From positions 1-60,673 of the forward strand of contig JACGCK010000244.1 of assembly GCA_014925825.1 (NCBI GenBank): 60,673 nt of DNA, read 5' to 3'. This document shows, in pieces, positions 20,765 through 32,545 of the stretch. The DNA is from Pholiota molesta (taxonomy: Eukaryota > Basidiomycota > Agaricomycetes > Agaricales > Strophariaceae). Positions within the stretch are counted from its first letter, which is position 1; each line of letters begins with the position of its first letter. Position numbers and translations under genes: made by a program. The notes beneath the pieces are model-generated. The model worked only from the letters and a program-made list of their open reading frames with translations. It did not search any database and had not been told where the DNA came from.

Positions 20765-21575
20765 GGAGCCACCAATGCCACTTGGCCCGCAAAGCGAAAC
20801 AATGGAATGGAGAACACGACGCTTTTCCTGTCTGTCTGAAAAGGAACCGTTGAGTGGCCTTGGGCCAGCACCCAGACGGTGAAAGGAGAAAACATCCATT
20901 TTCATGGCTTCGTTAGCCTTATAAGGAGTTCTTTTTGCTTTCTGGGTTCAGCGTCACTTAGGCGCCTGACATTCCGTCAAGCGCCCATGACCATACATAG
21001 AAGGCAGATAGAAGGCATCGTCGGAGTTTGAACTTAATAATACGCTGCTATGACCATCGCTGAAGAGGCACAGTTGCCAATCAGTGGGATTGGCGCTTGC
21101 GCTTATTTACTTTACGAAGTATTGCTTGTTTTCAAGCAGGTCGAGGTCAGCTTAACTTGCGGAAAAGGTTTTGCCAAAGACGACTCGGAAATTCGTTGAC
21201 AAAAAAGGTGCATGCTGTAACTTATCATCGTGGTGTTCTTTCAATGTTTCGCAAATGACTGAGCGGTGGAATTGAGTGGATAGCCCATTGGCGAGGGGAG
21301 AAAAGATGTCGCGTGAGATTTGAGATCATCTCCCGATTAATGAGACTCGCAGTAAGCTGCTCGCGCAGAGCATCGTTAGCTTGTATACAGAGTGTCATGA
21401 GAAAAGCACAGACCTGGAGCCTTTTTCGTATTTGAGATCTCTTTCTTCGCGATTTTCGTCTGAAGTTTCTCGTTATGAATGATATGCAGCTGGTGAACCG
21501 TCAAAATTGGATGTTATGTAGTAAGAATTATGGGAAATATAGACAAGAGGATATGCGTAGAGGCGATGTAGAACT
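20765..21575. repeat. Noncoding tandem repeat, unit 2
   Basis: Second copy of the 20110 unit. It is longer because about 230 bp lie between the CGCTTGCGCTTAT landmark (21088) and the CTGCTCGCGC landmark (21358) that are absent from unit 1. Both units carry a CCAAT motif in GCCAATCAGTG (20362 and 21078). Confidence 0.85.
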
Positions 21576-22470
21576 CGAAATAGCTAAGTAGAGGCCCACG
21601 GTGCTATGCGCCTCGGGATGAGATCTATATTCCGGTGGATTGGCGAGAATAATTTTTGTATCTCTCGATGGCTTTGACTTCGAGCACCGGGAAGAGGAGA
21701 GCTCGTGTGCGTGGAGTCTGCCTGCACTATGATCACAAGGGATTCGTACGTTACAGTGGGTGTTCGTTGTGGGCTGTCGATTGAGGCGGGGGATCGCGAG
21801 TGGGTATTCGGCTCAGCACGTAAATGTGGGTGTTTCATAAGAAATTGGTGTGCAAAGATGTTGACCGCTCCTGCCATTGCCAGTTGCCGTATTGCACCTG
21901 ATATGTGGGGTATTTTTAAGGATATTGGGAGATTGAGGGCTTTTGTCTGCCTTCAGAAATAGAGTCTTCTATATACATACCAAGCTTGAGGCACATAGAT
22001 CTCCGAGGACTACTTGGCAAGGATGTTGAAAAATTTGTGGTGCTCGTCGCCAAGGCTAGGCGCTGCAATTCTGCTTGCGCTGGGCAGAGACAAACACCTC
22101 TCACAGGTACGGATCAGATATCCTAAGCATCTCTGCGCCTGCCAAGTTGCAGTGCCAATGCTGTTTGATATGTTCGAAGTACGAACATCATGATGCAGGA
22201 GGAGATCGAAAACTTCAGCTTCATGTTTTCGAGATTTGTCGTTCGAGCTCAGTCGATATAGGGTGCACCGAAGGTGAGTTTTGGCACCTGGTTGGGCGGA
22301 CAGCACCGCGATGTTACCAGCTGTAGCAGAGATGTGTTGCGGAGGAGTGTGGCCGAGAGATGCCGAGGACCCCGATAGGGTGGCCGGGGACCCTGGGTGG
22401 TGATGAATTGTTGTGGTTGTTGCTTGCTGCTCTGCACGCTCGAGCCCTCTCGGTCTCGCTCTCCTCAGCG
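21576..22470. other. Upstream region of the ataxin-2 homologue
   Basis: No gene supported. A 169-residue minus-strand frame (22010-22519) overlaps the likely leader of the next gene and resembles nothing. From about 22480 to the start codon at 22598 the sequence is strongly pyrimidine-rich, as in many fungal leaders. Confidence 0.45.
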
Positions 22471-22597
22471 ACCTGTTCGCTCTTCTCCGGTGTCTCGACG
22501 ACCCCCGCTTTTCACTCATCTCTTTCTCTTTCTTTCCTTCATCTCCACATCTTTACTTCCTCGGATCCGCCAGTCTCTGTCGCAGTCTGCACCCTCC

Positions 22598-25500
22598 ATG
22601 GCCACCGCAGCACGACCCACCAAGGGCCCCCGCAAGGGCCCGGCAGAGCCTACCCCCGCACGGTGAGCACCCTCTCTACCCTGCACCCCCGCACGCACCG
22701 CCCCAGCGGCGCCGCACCCGCCTCCCTGCTGACCCTGGTGCCACACGCAGGACCGCCGCGAATCGCACCTCCGCCTGGGGCCCCGGCTCCCGCGCCTCGC
22801 CCACCTTCTCGCCCGCCGGTGCGCCCGCCGCCGCCGCGCACGGCCGCCCCAGCCCCAGCCAGAGCCCCCCGAACGCCCAGGGCCCCGCGCCCCAGAGCTT
22901 CCCCCCGCTCGCAGGGCCGCAGCACCAGCAGCACCAGCACCAGCAGCAACAGACGAACGGCGCTGCTGGCGCCCCCGCGCCCCGCACGGAGGCGCCCAGC
23001 GCCCCCCGCGACCGCGTCCTCCAGGCGCTCTCCGGCCTCACGGTGCGCTTCCCTCCCCCATCTGCTCCCCTGCCGATCTCGCTGATTGATTGACCTTTCT
23101 TTTCGCAGGGCACGACCGTCACGCTGCTCACCAAGTCCGGGCAGCGCCTCGAGGGCGTCGTCGGCGCCATCTCGGCGCCGACGCCCGGCGAGGGCGAGGG
23201 CCTCACGCTGAAGGACGTCAAGGACGTCGGCGTCGCGGGCGCCCCCCTCCGCGAGACGCAGTTCGTGCCCGCGGCGCAGATCGATAGCTACACCTCTGGG
23301 CCGGCGGATGCGCGGCCGACCGCCGCGAACGGCGACAGTGAGTGCCTGATTTTTTTGTTTTCCTGTTCGTCTGAGGATCTGGGTGTCACCCACTGGCGTC
23401 GGTGTTAAGTACCGTTGTATTGTCTCATTTTGTAATCACGCCTCTCGCGTGCCTTCCTCTTCCCCCGTCTCTTCGTCCTTCTCATGCAACCAACCGGCCA
23501 TAACTCACCCCCCTCTCTTCCAGCCTTCCGCACCGACACCGACATCAGCACCAGCGCGCGCAAAACGCCCCTGCGCGAACGCGACCTCCAAGCGTGGGTG
23601 CCCTCCTCCGCCGACACCTCCACCGCCTCTGCGGCCGTCGGGCTCGACGACGACGACACCTTCGGGTCTGGGGCCACCGCGAGCGCGGCGGCGGCGGCGA
23701 AGAGCGCGTGGGACCAGTTCTCGGCGAACGAGCAGCTGTTCGGGGTGCGCGCGAGCTTCGACGAGGAGGTGTACACGACGAAGCTGGACCGGAGTGCGCC
23801 GGATTTTAAGGAGAGGGAGAGGAGGGCGGCGAGGATTGCGAGTGAGATTATTGGGGTGCGTTGTTTTCTTTGTTTGGGTTTTTCTTTTGTTGGGCTGGAT
23901 TTTTTGCGGCGGATTTGGATTTGGATTTGCGGTTTTCGATTTTCTTTTTTCTTTCTTTCTGGGTACCGCTTTGGAAGCACGAGTTGCTTTTTTCGGTTGA
24001 GCTATTGATGTTACCCTGGGTTGCGCCTGGGCTTTGGCACTTGGTGTCATGTCTCTGCTGTCCAGCTGCGTTGTCCTTTTCTTTCTTTTTTTTTCTCTTG
24101 AGAGAAATTTGCGATGATGTGGGATTGTTGACATTTCACTACTTATTTTCTGCGTCTTCGTTTTTTCTTTCTTCTCTTTTTTTTGCCTTGGTTACCACGT
24201 TCCCAATCACCGACTTTGGATAATTGATTGTACCCGACTAACCTTATTTTCCCTAGTCCGCTACAAACAACCCGCATATTGCGGAAGAGCGCGGTGTCGT
24301 CGTTGACGATAGTGGTATTAATGAGGAGGACAAGTACGTATCAACCCTTATCTATTCTCCCTCACTGTCCCTTTTCTGTACTGCAGCTCATTTACGTTAC
24401 CCAGATACGGCGCCGTCGTGCGCGGCCAAAATGCTTACGTGCCTCCAGGCGCCCGCCGTTCGGGTCTGCCGTCTACACAGCCTACTACCGCCTCCTCGCC
24501 TGCTGTCTCCACAGCTACGACGCCCGGTGTCTCGGGCCTGGCGACGTCGAGCTCGACGGCCAACATCATCACGACGGCTGCGGACGCCGTCAAGGGCGCT
24601 GAGATCCCCAAGGTCGCTGTGGATGGCGCCAGCCCTGCGTCGAGCAAGGCGGCGTCGCCGGCGCCCACCGCTGCGGGCAACAAGGTGCGTCTTATCTTAT
24701 CTCCCTCTGTGGGCGTGGTGTGTGTGCGGTGGCTCATTGTGTGTGTTGTGTGTGCGCCAGCCCCCCGCGGATCCGCTGCCTGCGTTCCGCGACTTCGTCA
24801 AGGACGAGAAGCAGCGGCTGACGCAGAAGCGCCAGGCGCTCGTGAAGAGCGACATGGACAAGCGCATGGCGGATCTCGTCAAGTTCAGCCAGAATTTCAA
24901 GGTCCGTCCGTCTTCCCGTGCTCTGCTGTTCCTTTTGGGCCCCTCCTCACTTCCGTCCCTTCCTGCGTGTAGCTTAACAAGCCCATCCCAGACGATCTCG
25001 TGCCGATCCTGGCGAAGGACGAGGAGCGCCAGCGCCAGATCACCGAAAAGGCGCGCCTGGACGCGGCGTCCGCGCACGCGCGCGCGATCGGCCCGTCCAC
25101 GCCGTCGCAGGCGAGCCGCGGCGTCGCGGTCAAGGGCGCCGTCGCGGCCAACGCGAAGGGCGGTGCGGCGGCCCCCGCCAAGCCTGGCGCGCCGGGCGCG
25201 GGCGCGGCGGTGGGCAAGCCGCCGTCGCAGGCGCTCGCGGGCAAGGGCGGCGCGGGCGCGGCTGCGGCTGCGGCCGCTGCTGGTGCGATCAAGCCTGCGC
25301 TGAGCCCTGCCCCGACGGCGGCGGCGGCGAAGCCAGCGAGTGCGGCGGCGGGCACGAAGAAGATTAATATGATGATCCAGCCGATCCCGCCGTTCCGGGG
25401 CGGCGCGGGGTCGAAGGCGACGACGGCGTCGGCCCCGCCGCCGGCGAAGGCGCCGGGTGGTGCGGCGAACGGCGCGGGCGCGGCGGCGGTGGCGCCCGCG

Positions 25501-26475
25501 AGGCAAGGTAGGAACGTCCCACCGAGAGCTCTGCGGAATAACGGGCTCAATGTGGACGCAGCGACGGCGAACGGCGCGGTGCCTACGACGATGAATGCGA
25601 ATGCGAACACGACAAGGGGCGAGCAGGTGCCGCCGATGTCGCCGAACACGCTCGCGGCGAAGCAGCTGAACGCGCACGCGTCGTCGTTCCGGCCGAACCC
25701 CAAGGCAAATGCCTTCACTCCTGTAATACCGGTCTTTTTTTCGCTGACGATGGGATGTGTTCTGATCCTTTTTTTTTGGTTGCCCTTTTTGGATGTTCTT
25801 TTCTGTGTTCCTTTTTTTGGTGGGTGCGTGTGGTTTTTCTAGGTTGTTCCAGCGCCCAAGAACGGCCCGGCTCCGCCCTCGGCGACGCTGCCGCCGACCA
25901 GCGCGCATGCCTCGCACTCCGCGTCGCCCAAGCCCAAGAACGGTGAAACGGTCAGTCTCGTCTCTTTGTTAGCATTGTGTTAGTGGGATGCTGATGCCAA
26001 GGGTCGCCTGCAGCCATCCGGCACCCCGAACGCCTTCTTTGGCACGCGTCTGGTGAAGAAAAGTACGCCCGTACACCTGAAGGACGACTTCAATCCGTTC
26101 AAGCACAACAAGGTCGTCGAGGCGTCGCAAGTCTGTGCGTCCTTTTTCCTATGCGTCCCTTTTCCTATGCGTCTTTTTTCCTATTCGCCCCTTTTCCTAT
26201 GCGCCCCTCTTCCTATGCCTTTCGTTTCTCCGTTCCTCAGCGCCACGCATCTTGCTGACACCATACACCTCTGCACAGCGGCGATGTGGCCCTACAGCGG
26301 CAAGCGCTACGCGCAGATGTTCCCGCCCGCGCAGCACCAGCCTGCGCAGCACGGCGGGCAGATGATGCCGCCGATGCCGCCGCCGATTCCGCCGCCGTCG
26401 TACGAGGAGGACTCGGCGGCGCAGGCTGCCGCTGTGCAGCAGCAGCAACAGCAACAACAACAGCAGCAGCAGCAG

Positions 26476-26513
<38 letters not shown>

Positions 26514-27199
26514 CCGCGGGTATGTGTATGCGTACCCGCCTTATGGGTACCCACCTCAGGTACGTTTCTTTTTTTTGGGGGTTTTGGCGGGGTTTTTTTT
26601 GTGGGTTTGGAGGTTGATGTTTGGTTTTTGTTCGAATTAGCATATGATGCCTGGTATGGCACCGCCTGGGCCGCCTGGTCCGTATATGCAAGGCCCGTAT
26701 ATGCAGATGGGACCGTATCCCCCTGGGATGCCGCCTCCGAATGGTGCGTTCTTGATTTGTGTTGTCTGTCCTGTGGGCATGCACCTAACGATTTTGATTA
26801 TCGACGCGTAGCCATGTATTCCCCTGCGATGGGCCAGATGCCACGTCAGTCTTCCTTATTGGTGTTTAAAAACACCCTACTGATATCTTTATTCCCTCCT
26901 CAGCTCCGCAAGCGTACATGCAGCCTCCTCCCGGTGCGTACCCGCCGCCCCCCAACGGCGCCGGCCCCCGGCCCTCGATGCCGCCCACGCCGATCCCGGC
27001 GCACGCGCATCCCTACTACCACCAGAGCCCGCAACGTATGCTCCTGTCCTTTGATCCGTACGCTGGTAGTAAAATGTTCACGATGCCCACAGTGCAGCAC
27101 GCGTACCCGATGATGATGCCCCCGCCGCCGAACATCCCGCCGCCGCACGGCTACGAGGGCGGCCCTGCGCCGCCTGTCCCGATGGGCGGACACGCGTAG
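22598..27199 (+). CDS. PBP1: Ataxin-2 / Pbp1 homologue (Lsm, LsmAD, PAM2, polyQ)
   Basis: Fourteen exons with matching phases: 22598-22662, 22751-23042, 23109-23337, 23524-23855, 24257-24333, 24387-24684, 24761-24901, 24973-25722, 25843-25950, 26014-26134, 26279-26559, 26641-26743, 26812-26844 and 26904-27199, about 1041 residues. The last exon may hold one more intron (27037-27093), leaving SPQ joined to LQHAYP. An Lsm-type block starts at residue 120 (TVTLLTKSGQRLEGVVG); LsmAD follows (FGVRASFDEEVYTTKLDRS, then NPHIAEERG); the PAM2 motif for the poly(A)-binding protein MLLE domain is FRPNPKANAFTP (about 714-728); 25 glutamines lie near 858-882. A WPYSGKRYAQMF motif and a Pro/Met-rich tail end the protein. 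Pbp1 acts in poly(A)-tail control, stress granules and TOR signalling. Confidence 0.9.
26437..26511 (+). repeat. CAG/CAA tract encoding 25 glutamines
   Basis: Twenty-five consecutive Gln codons, with CAG and CAA mixed in an irregular pattern, inside exon 11 of the ataxin-2 homologue. The longest pure CAG run is five codons. Confidence 0.97.
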
Positions 27200-27688
27200 G
27201 GAGGGGGGTGCGGTCGGTCGGTCGGTGAGGCGACGGCGTGGTTTTCCTTTCGTGGTTTTCCTTTCGTCTCGTTGTTGTAGTGGGGTCCGCTTGTGGAGAG
27301 CATTTTTCTGTTTGTGTTTTGGCCTGCGTCTTTTTTGTTTGTTTTCTTTCCCCCTCCCCTCGTTGTTTGTGTCCCATCCCTCTCTCATCCCTCTCCCTCG
27401 TCGTTGTTGTCATCGTCGTCCTCGTATCTCTCGCCGTTGCTTTGGATCCACACAGTTTCTCGTCCCCCCATCCATCCCCTTGTCGTGTAGTTTGCTGTCA
27501 TCCCTTTTCCTACTGTTGTTGTTATTCATCGTCATGGATTGTGCAATACTACGTCAACTACGTGCGGATTTGTATTAGTAGCTTTGTGATGATTATGACG
27601 ATGATGATAATGATGATGACATATCGGTATCGTATAGTGGTATTCCAACTAGATCAGGGTGTCCTGGTTAGTTTATCGGCACACAGTT
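27200..27688. other. 3' flank of the ataxin-2 homologue
   Basis: T- and C-rich downstream region, likely the 3' untranslated region. Simple ATGATG-type repeats occur near 27595-27625. No gene. Confidence 0.5.
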
Positions 27689-27768
27689 ACAGCAGTTTTC
27701 ATGTCTATACGGAATCGCGAAATTCAAAAAAAGTCATGTTTGGTCGGCACGTGCCAGGACCCCGAAGC
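27689..27768. repeat. 80-bp inverted repeat, left arm
   Basis: Reverse complement of 28651-28730 with a single difference. Inside is the 10-bp palindrome GGCACGTGCC. The arms are about 880 bp apart. Confidence 0.95.
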
Positions 27769-28650
27769 TACCCCGACGCGCGTCCCCGTCCCGCCTCCCC
27801 CAATGGCCCCATTCCTCCTCTCCTCGCCTCTCCTCTGCCCCCGTCCCTGTAGAGCAACGTTCTGCTGCACCAGGCACAGGTGGAACTCGCCTCGCCATTG
27901 ACATCCTCATTGTATGCCTGCCATGCACCATATATCTCAATCCATGTACATTGTACTCCATCCATGCTCCTGACGCGTCGCCTGCCTGTCTATAACCCAC
28001 CATTATTCGTGCAACTTGCTGGGTTCCTCATGTCCAAATCTACAGCAGTGATGCATGTCTGCATTCGCATAACTGCACCCATGTTCTGGAATCTGGAATT
28101 TGTGGTCCTTTATTTCAGCCTCACTGTTGCAGCGCGCAAAACAGTACTAATGACTTGGTATGTGAAATGGTAGTATAGCAGTTGTCTGGAACATAAGTAC
28201 AGCTTTGAGTAGACATACAAATGTACAGATGTAGACATAGTAAATGAACGTGGTATGGAGACTCGCGCGAGCGACATTCTATATAGGTCTAATGTCATTG
28301 CCAAGGCGCGCACCTTGCAGCAGCTGAAGCTGATCCCTCTTTCTCATTCCACCCATCCCAAAGATAGCCGCAGCTCAAACGAATGCCAGTGTGAGCAATC
28401 ACACCACTTCGTGATAGAATATGCAAGCTGAAGTAGCGGACCGTGCGTTCGTGCTTGGGCGGAACAGAAGGTCCGTGGGTAGGATGTTAGCTACGCTCGG
28501 TGTGGCGGGATGGTGCTCTGGAGGCGGGTAGAGCGGGGCGCGGAAGCGGATGAGGAGAGAGGGGATGAGACTCCGAGGGGGAGAGGGGAGGGGAGGATGA
28601 ATGGAGACGTCCGACGGCGAACGCGCGACATCATATGCGTTGGGCGGACG
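27769..28650. other. Segment between the inverted repeat arms
   Basis: About 880 bp with no recognisable coding capacity. Both ends next to the arms are Pro-codon-like C-rich stretches, which may be further, more diverged extensions of the repeat. Confidence 0.5.
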
Positions 28651-28730
28651 GCTTCGGGGTCCTGGCACGTGCCGACCAAACATGACGTTTTTTGAATTTC
28701 GCGATTCCGTATAGACATGAAAACTGCTGT
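28651..28730. repeat. 80-bp inverted repeat, right arm
   Basis: Counterpart of 27689-27768; the only difference lies in the A/T run near 28686. Confidence 0.95.
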
Positions 28731-29545
28731 AAGGCATGGGCCCTGATTCCACATGGAACAATTTATTATTAATGGTAATACGCAGCAGTAAGTGCACAAG
28801 CTGGATCGGCCCAAGCTTAAGCCCACCAATTCACGAGTGCCCCGGACGGTTATCACGTAGAGAAGTCGAAGCCACAGGTCTTTCCCTGCCACAGCTATTG
28901 GCGCATAATCGTTGAAATAATTGGTGTCACATTCAAGCCCCACAGTAGCTAGAAAGAAGTGTGCGCTCAAGCATTTCCTTGGCATTTTCCCCGGTTCAAT
29001 TGACATCTATGCTGTCTTTTCTCTCTCGTGATTTTAAATTCCTTGAACTCTAAGCTGATGGTCAAATGCAAGAATTTTATTTGTAGTAGGCCTCATTAAA
29101 CAGCTCCACCCAATTTTTATGAAAGGAACTAAAAGTCTCTGAGACCGCTGCTACAAGATCATGATGTTGTGATTTTAAGATCAAAAATTTGTTCAAACAT
29201 TCAAACTCAAGACCCAGCCGATTTTCAACTTTAAACAGGAAGCTCCTCGCTGCTCCTCGTTACTATTGGATATACCGATGCACTTACCCGTGTGGGGATA
29301 ATTTACCTAGTTGGCGCCTAGTGAGTAAGCGCTGGATCCATCTTCGGCCTTTGTCAAGTAAAGTTTATGATGACGTTCCCGATTAGGAGTGCCACGGCAA
29401 CACATGGAATTTGGCCGTAAACGGCAACTGCCACGATAAGACACCATCATGCAGAACCCTGAACACGGCTTTTCTCTCTCTTGTTCATCCACATTTAGGC
29501 TTTATACCATTCATCCTTCGATACATTGATAACGACGGCGGGGCC
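28731..29545. other. AT-rich intergenic region
   Basis: No supported gene. It is the upstream region of the plus-strand gene starting at 29546. Confidence 0.5.
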
Positions 29546-32411
29546 ATGTCGGACCTCAAGACTAGGATCGGCCCCAAGGTCGGCCAGGAACATTTCCCTA
29601 ACAAGTCATGGGTGAGACCAGGATTCGAGAGCAAAACCACGAAGCAACGAACGCAATGGCACCACCGAAGGCAGTCAGAGGGATATGGGAGCGATGTTTC
29701 GGAGCATGAAAGCGATTCACCCCGGAGGACACCCAAATCAAACCGAACGGCGTCGTTATTGACTCGCATGGGACTGGAATCGCCAGATGGCGTGCAAGAA
29801 GGAAAGCGGAACCCGACACCGTCACTTTTGGAGAGGTTTGGTATTGAACCAAACAATAGGCAAACAGATGGCATTTCCGTCAACGATTCCGTTTCTCCCA
29901 TAGAAGAGACGCAACGAACACAGCATAAAGCTTCCTATGCAAGTGAAAGCATTCGATCCCAAGCCCAAGGACTACACGTGGACCCAAAGACCGGGTTCAC
30001 GAACAAAGGCGCAGATCTTGTATGCTGATTCTTCATCTTTGTAATCCTTAATTATAATTTACATCCTTCTACAGCTAAATCAGCCGGCTACCACGGAAAA
30101 CAAAAAGACTTTCTTGGACTCGAACAACCACAGTGTGGCATCTCAGACTAGTGTGAATGCCAGCGCTGTCGAGGGTCGAGATGCTGCACAGTACGGTCAT
30201 GTTGCTCAACACTCTATAGAACGCATCTCAGATGAAGATTCATCGCTTCGCCCCTCCGCCAATGGTCCTCCAAATCCCCTTCCAATCTCTGCCATTCCCA
30301 ATCATCTTCAATCAAACGCACCCTCTACATCCTCCATCTCATTCCAGAAAACGTCGTCGCCACAAACCGTCTCAGAAGAAGGCGAACTCTCGAATCATGA
30401 CATGCGCCCCCAAGATGCGCCATCCCTTGAGGAGGGCGAAGTGCGGTCGGAGTCTCTTCCTGCAGACAAAGTACGCGACCTCGTTTTGCCTCTCGTGCTG
30501 CGTATCGCGGCAAACCGTGTGACAGACGCTGAGCGGGCCACTGTCCCATCACAGTCATTACCACCCCCTGTGAACACCGTTGCGCTGACGGATGAGGTCC
30601 TGAAATCGTTCGCCGCAAAGGGGACCACGGAAGTCAGAAAAGAAATGCGAGCGCGCAAGGGGGAGAGCGTGAGCAGCGCCTGGAGACCGCAGCAGGCCAC
30701 CTCCATCTCTCGGCGTGATAGTTCAGATGTCCTAATGGCAACACCGATGGCAGGGCCGGCTCCAATGGCGCCCGGGAAAGAAACTGGACCTTCAGCTCTG
30801 CGTCCTACAAGCAACATACGTGATGCTGCGTATGCCCCCACGTATGACAGACATGGAGGGCACGGGCCGCCACTCCGACATCATCCCAGCCCCAAAGCAC
30901 AGGATTTTGCTCGAACACCCCCCATGAATCATGTCAGCGAGCCCGGTTCATCGAAGCTACCAGAAACCCGCTTTGAACCTCGGGCGAAGAGGCTTCGATC
31001 GCGTTCGCCGCCTACAGGGCCACCGGAGCGCTATCTTCGGCGTCGAAGGTCCTCTTCTCGCGACGACGGCCCGAGCACGTATGAACGGCCAACAATACAT
31101 CCATCCGAATATGGGCCGCGCTCTGCTCATGGCCGTGCTTATTCGCAATCCAAATACGACCGGCCTTATCACGTTCCAGGTCTGCCACATACTCCGCCAT
31201 CTGCATCGCGCCCACAGTACGCAGAACGAATGACGGCGCGCAGCCCATCGCCGATGACGAGGAGTGGGGGGCGCCGCGTGACGCGCTCGCCCATTCGAGG
31301 TCGGGAGGTACACTCCCCGCCCCCCGCATCTGCGCCCATGTATGCGCCGCGCCCGCGCGAACAGGGCCACCAGAGGGGATACAGTGCCCATTATGGCTCT
31401 TCCGAATATCGAGACACGCGGTATAGAAAACCGTATGAACCACGTTCCAGCGAACGGCGTCGGTCGCGGACCCCGCCGCGGCGACCGTCAATTCCGGACC
31501 AACATATCCCGCCGTCTCTGAGAAGAAGATCTCGAGAAAGGATGGACGTGGATTACAATTATAGATCAAAGTCGCGTTCGACAGAGGGTCGTCGTGGTTA
31601 TGTGTCACCGTCTCCACAAAGACCGCAAAAACAAGAGTCAAGACAAAGAATTCCAATACCTGAGTCACCAAAGGTTGAATCTACTCAGCCACCAGCCAAT
31701 ATTCGGCTTTGGTCCGCGCAACGTGGTCTAGACCGCCTTGGTATACTTAAGTGGACTTTTGAAGTGGACCAACAAACAGCAACTAGATTGGGCCTTGATA
31801 CAAGAATGTGGGTGTTGGATTGATATCTTTAAGTTTCCGATATAAACTCAAAACAACTAGGGAAAACCCCGCCAGTTCGGCAGACACTTCTGTCCAAAAA
31901 CCGATAAAAAAGACATCCTTACACCTGGCTTGTTATCCAAGAGAATCAGTTGTCACACTCTTAGAAAAAGCCAATACTGGTCAATCACCAAGCCCGGAAA
32001 CATCCTCTATCAATCATGCATGGCCAACATTTGGACATTTGATTATAAAAGTGAATGAAGAATTGCCTGGTGTTCGAGGGAAAACATGGCTTCCGGATAA
32101 ACTTGTAAGCACTTGTTGTGTGTGGCGTCGAATTCGCAATAACCAAGACATAACTCAAGGGCCCGAATAGCCCAGCAATCGTTCTCGATCATTTTGTTCG
32201 TCCGGGACAAAATGTTATCGAGCTTGTGCAATTATCTGGCATGGATGATAAAGTGTTCTGGCTTTCGGAACAAGACAATCCAGACACACCTAATGAATTA
32301 TCGGTCGATAGTCACGAATTTGCATCAAGTGCAAATTCGATGACACTCTCCGAGCTAATTCCTATCAAGCCTGCGACTGTCACAATAACAGAAATGGATA
32401 ACCTGACATAG
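29546..32411 (+). CDS. Large Arg/Ser-rich protein of unknown function
   Basis: Four exons: 29546-30019, 30075-31807, 31861-32104 and 32160-32411, giving 900 residues. The N-terminal third contains a repeated short motif (ASLLTRMGLESPDG, then PSLLERFGIEPNN). The centre is disordered and rich in Arg, Ser and Pro (RAKRLRSRSPPTGPPERYL, RRSRTPPRRPS), like RS-type RNA-associated or nuclear proteins, with two EEGE(L/V) acidic motifs before it. The last ~200 residues look folded: NIRLWSAQRGLDRLGILKWT, FGHLIIKVNEELPGV, and VRPGQNVIELVQLSGMDDKV. The last block recalls the PINIT or substrate-binding part of SUMO ligases (vNG..., P..N.v.l.), but no zinc finger is present and I do not assert this. It ends 134 bp from the convergent cytochrome b5 gene. 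Confidence 0.75.
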
Positions 32412-32545
32412 TCAGTATGTATATAATCTGTAAGTGTCATGTGTGTCATTAAGATGTACAATGCATTGTATGTCTAAAGAGAAAATTAGTACAGATAGCT
32501 TTATGAATGTATGTCTAAACTTGGATTGTGGGCGCCTGTTGCCAA

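Noticed and set aside
22010..22519. Minus-strand frame of 169 codons
   Set aside because: Overlaps the pyrimidine-rich leader of the ataxin-2 homologue, lacks any motif, and is not extended by plausible exons.
24697..25917. Very long minus-strand frame opposite the ataxin-2 homologue
   Set aside because: Arg-rich shadow of the GC-rich Ala/Pro coding sequence; the plus strand has exons with matching phases and family motifs.
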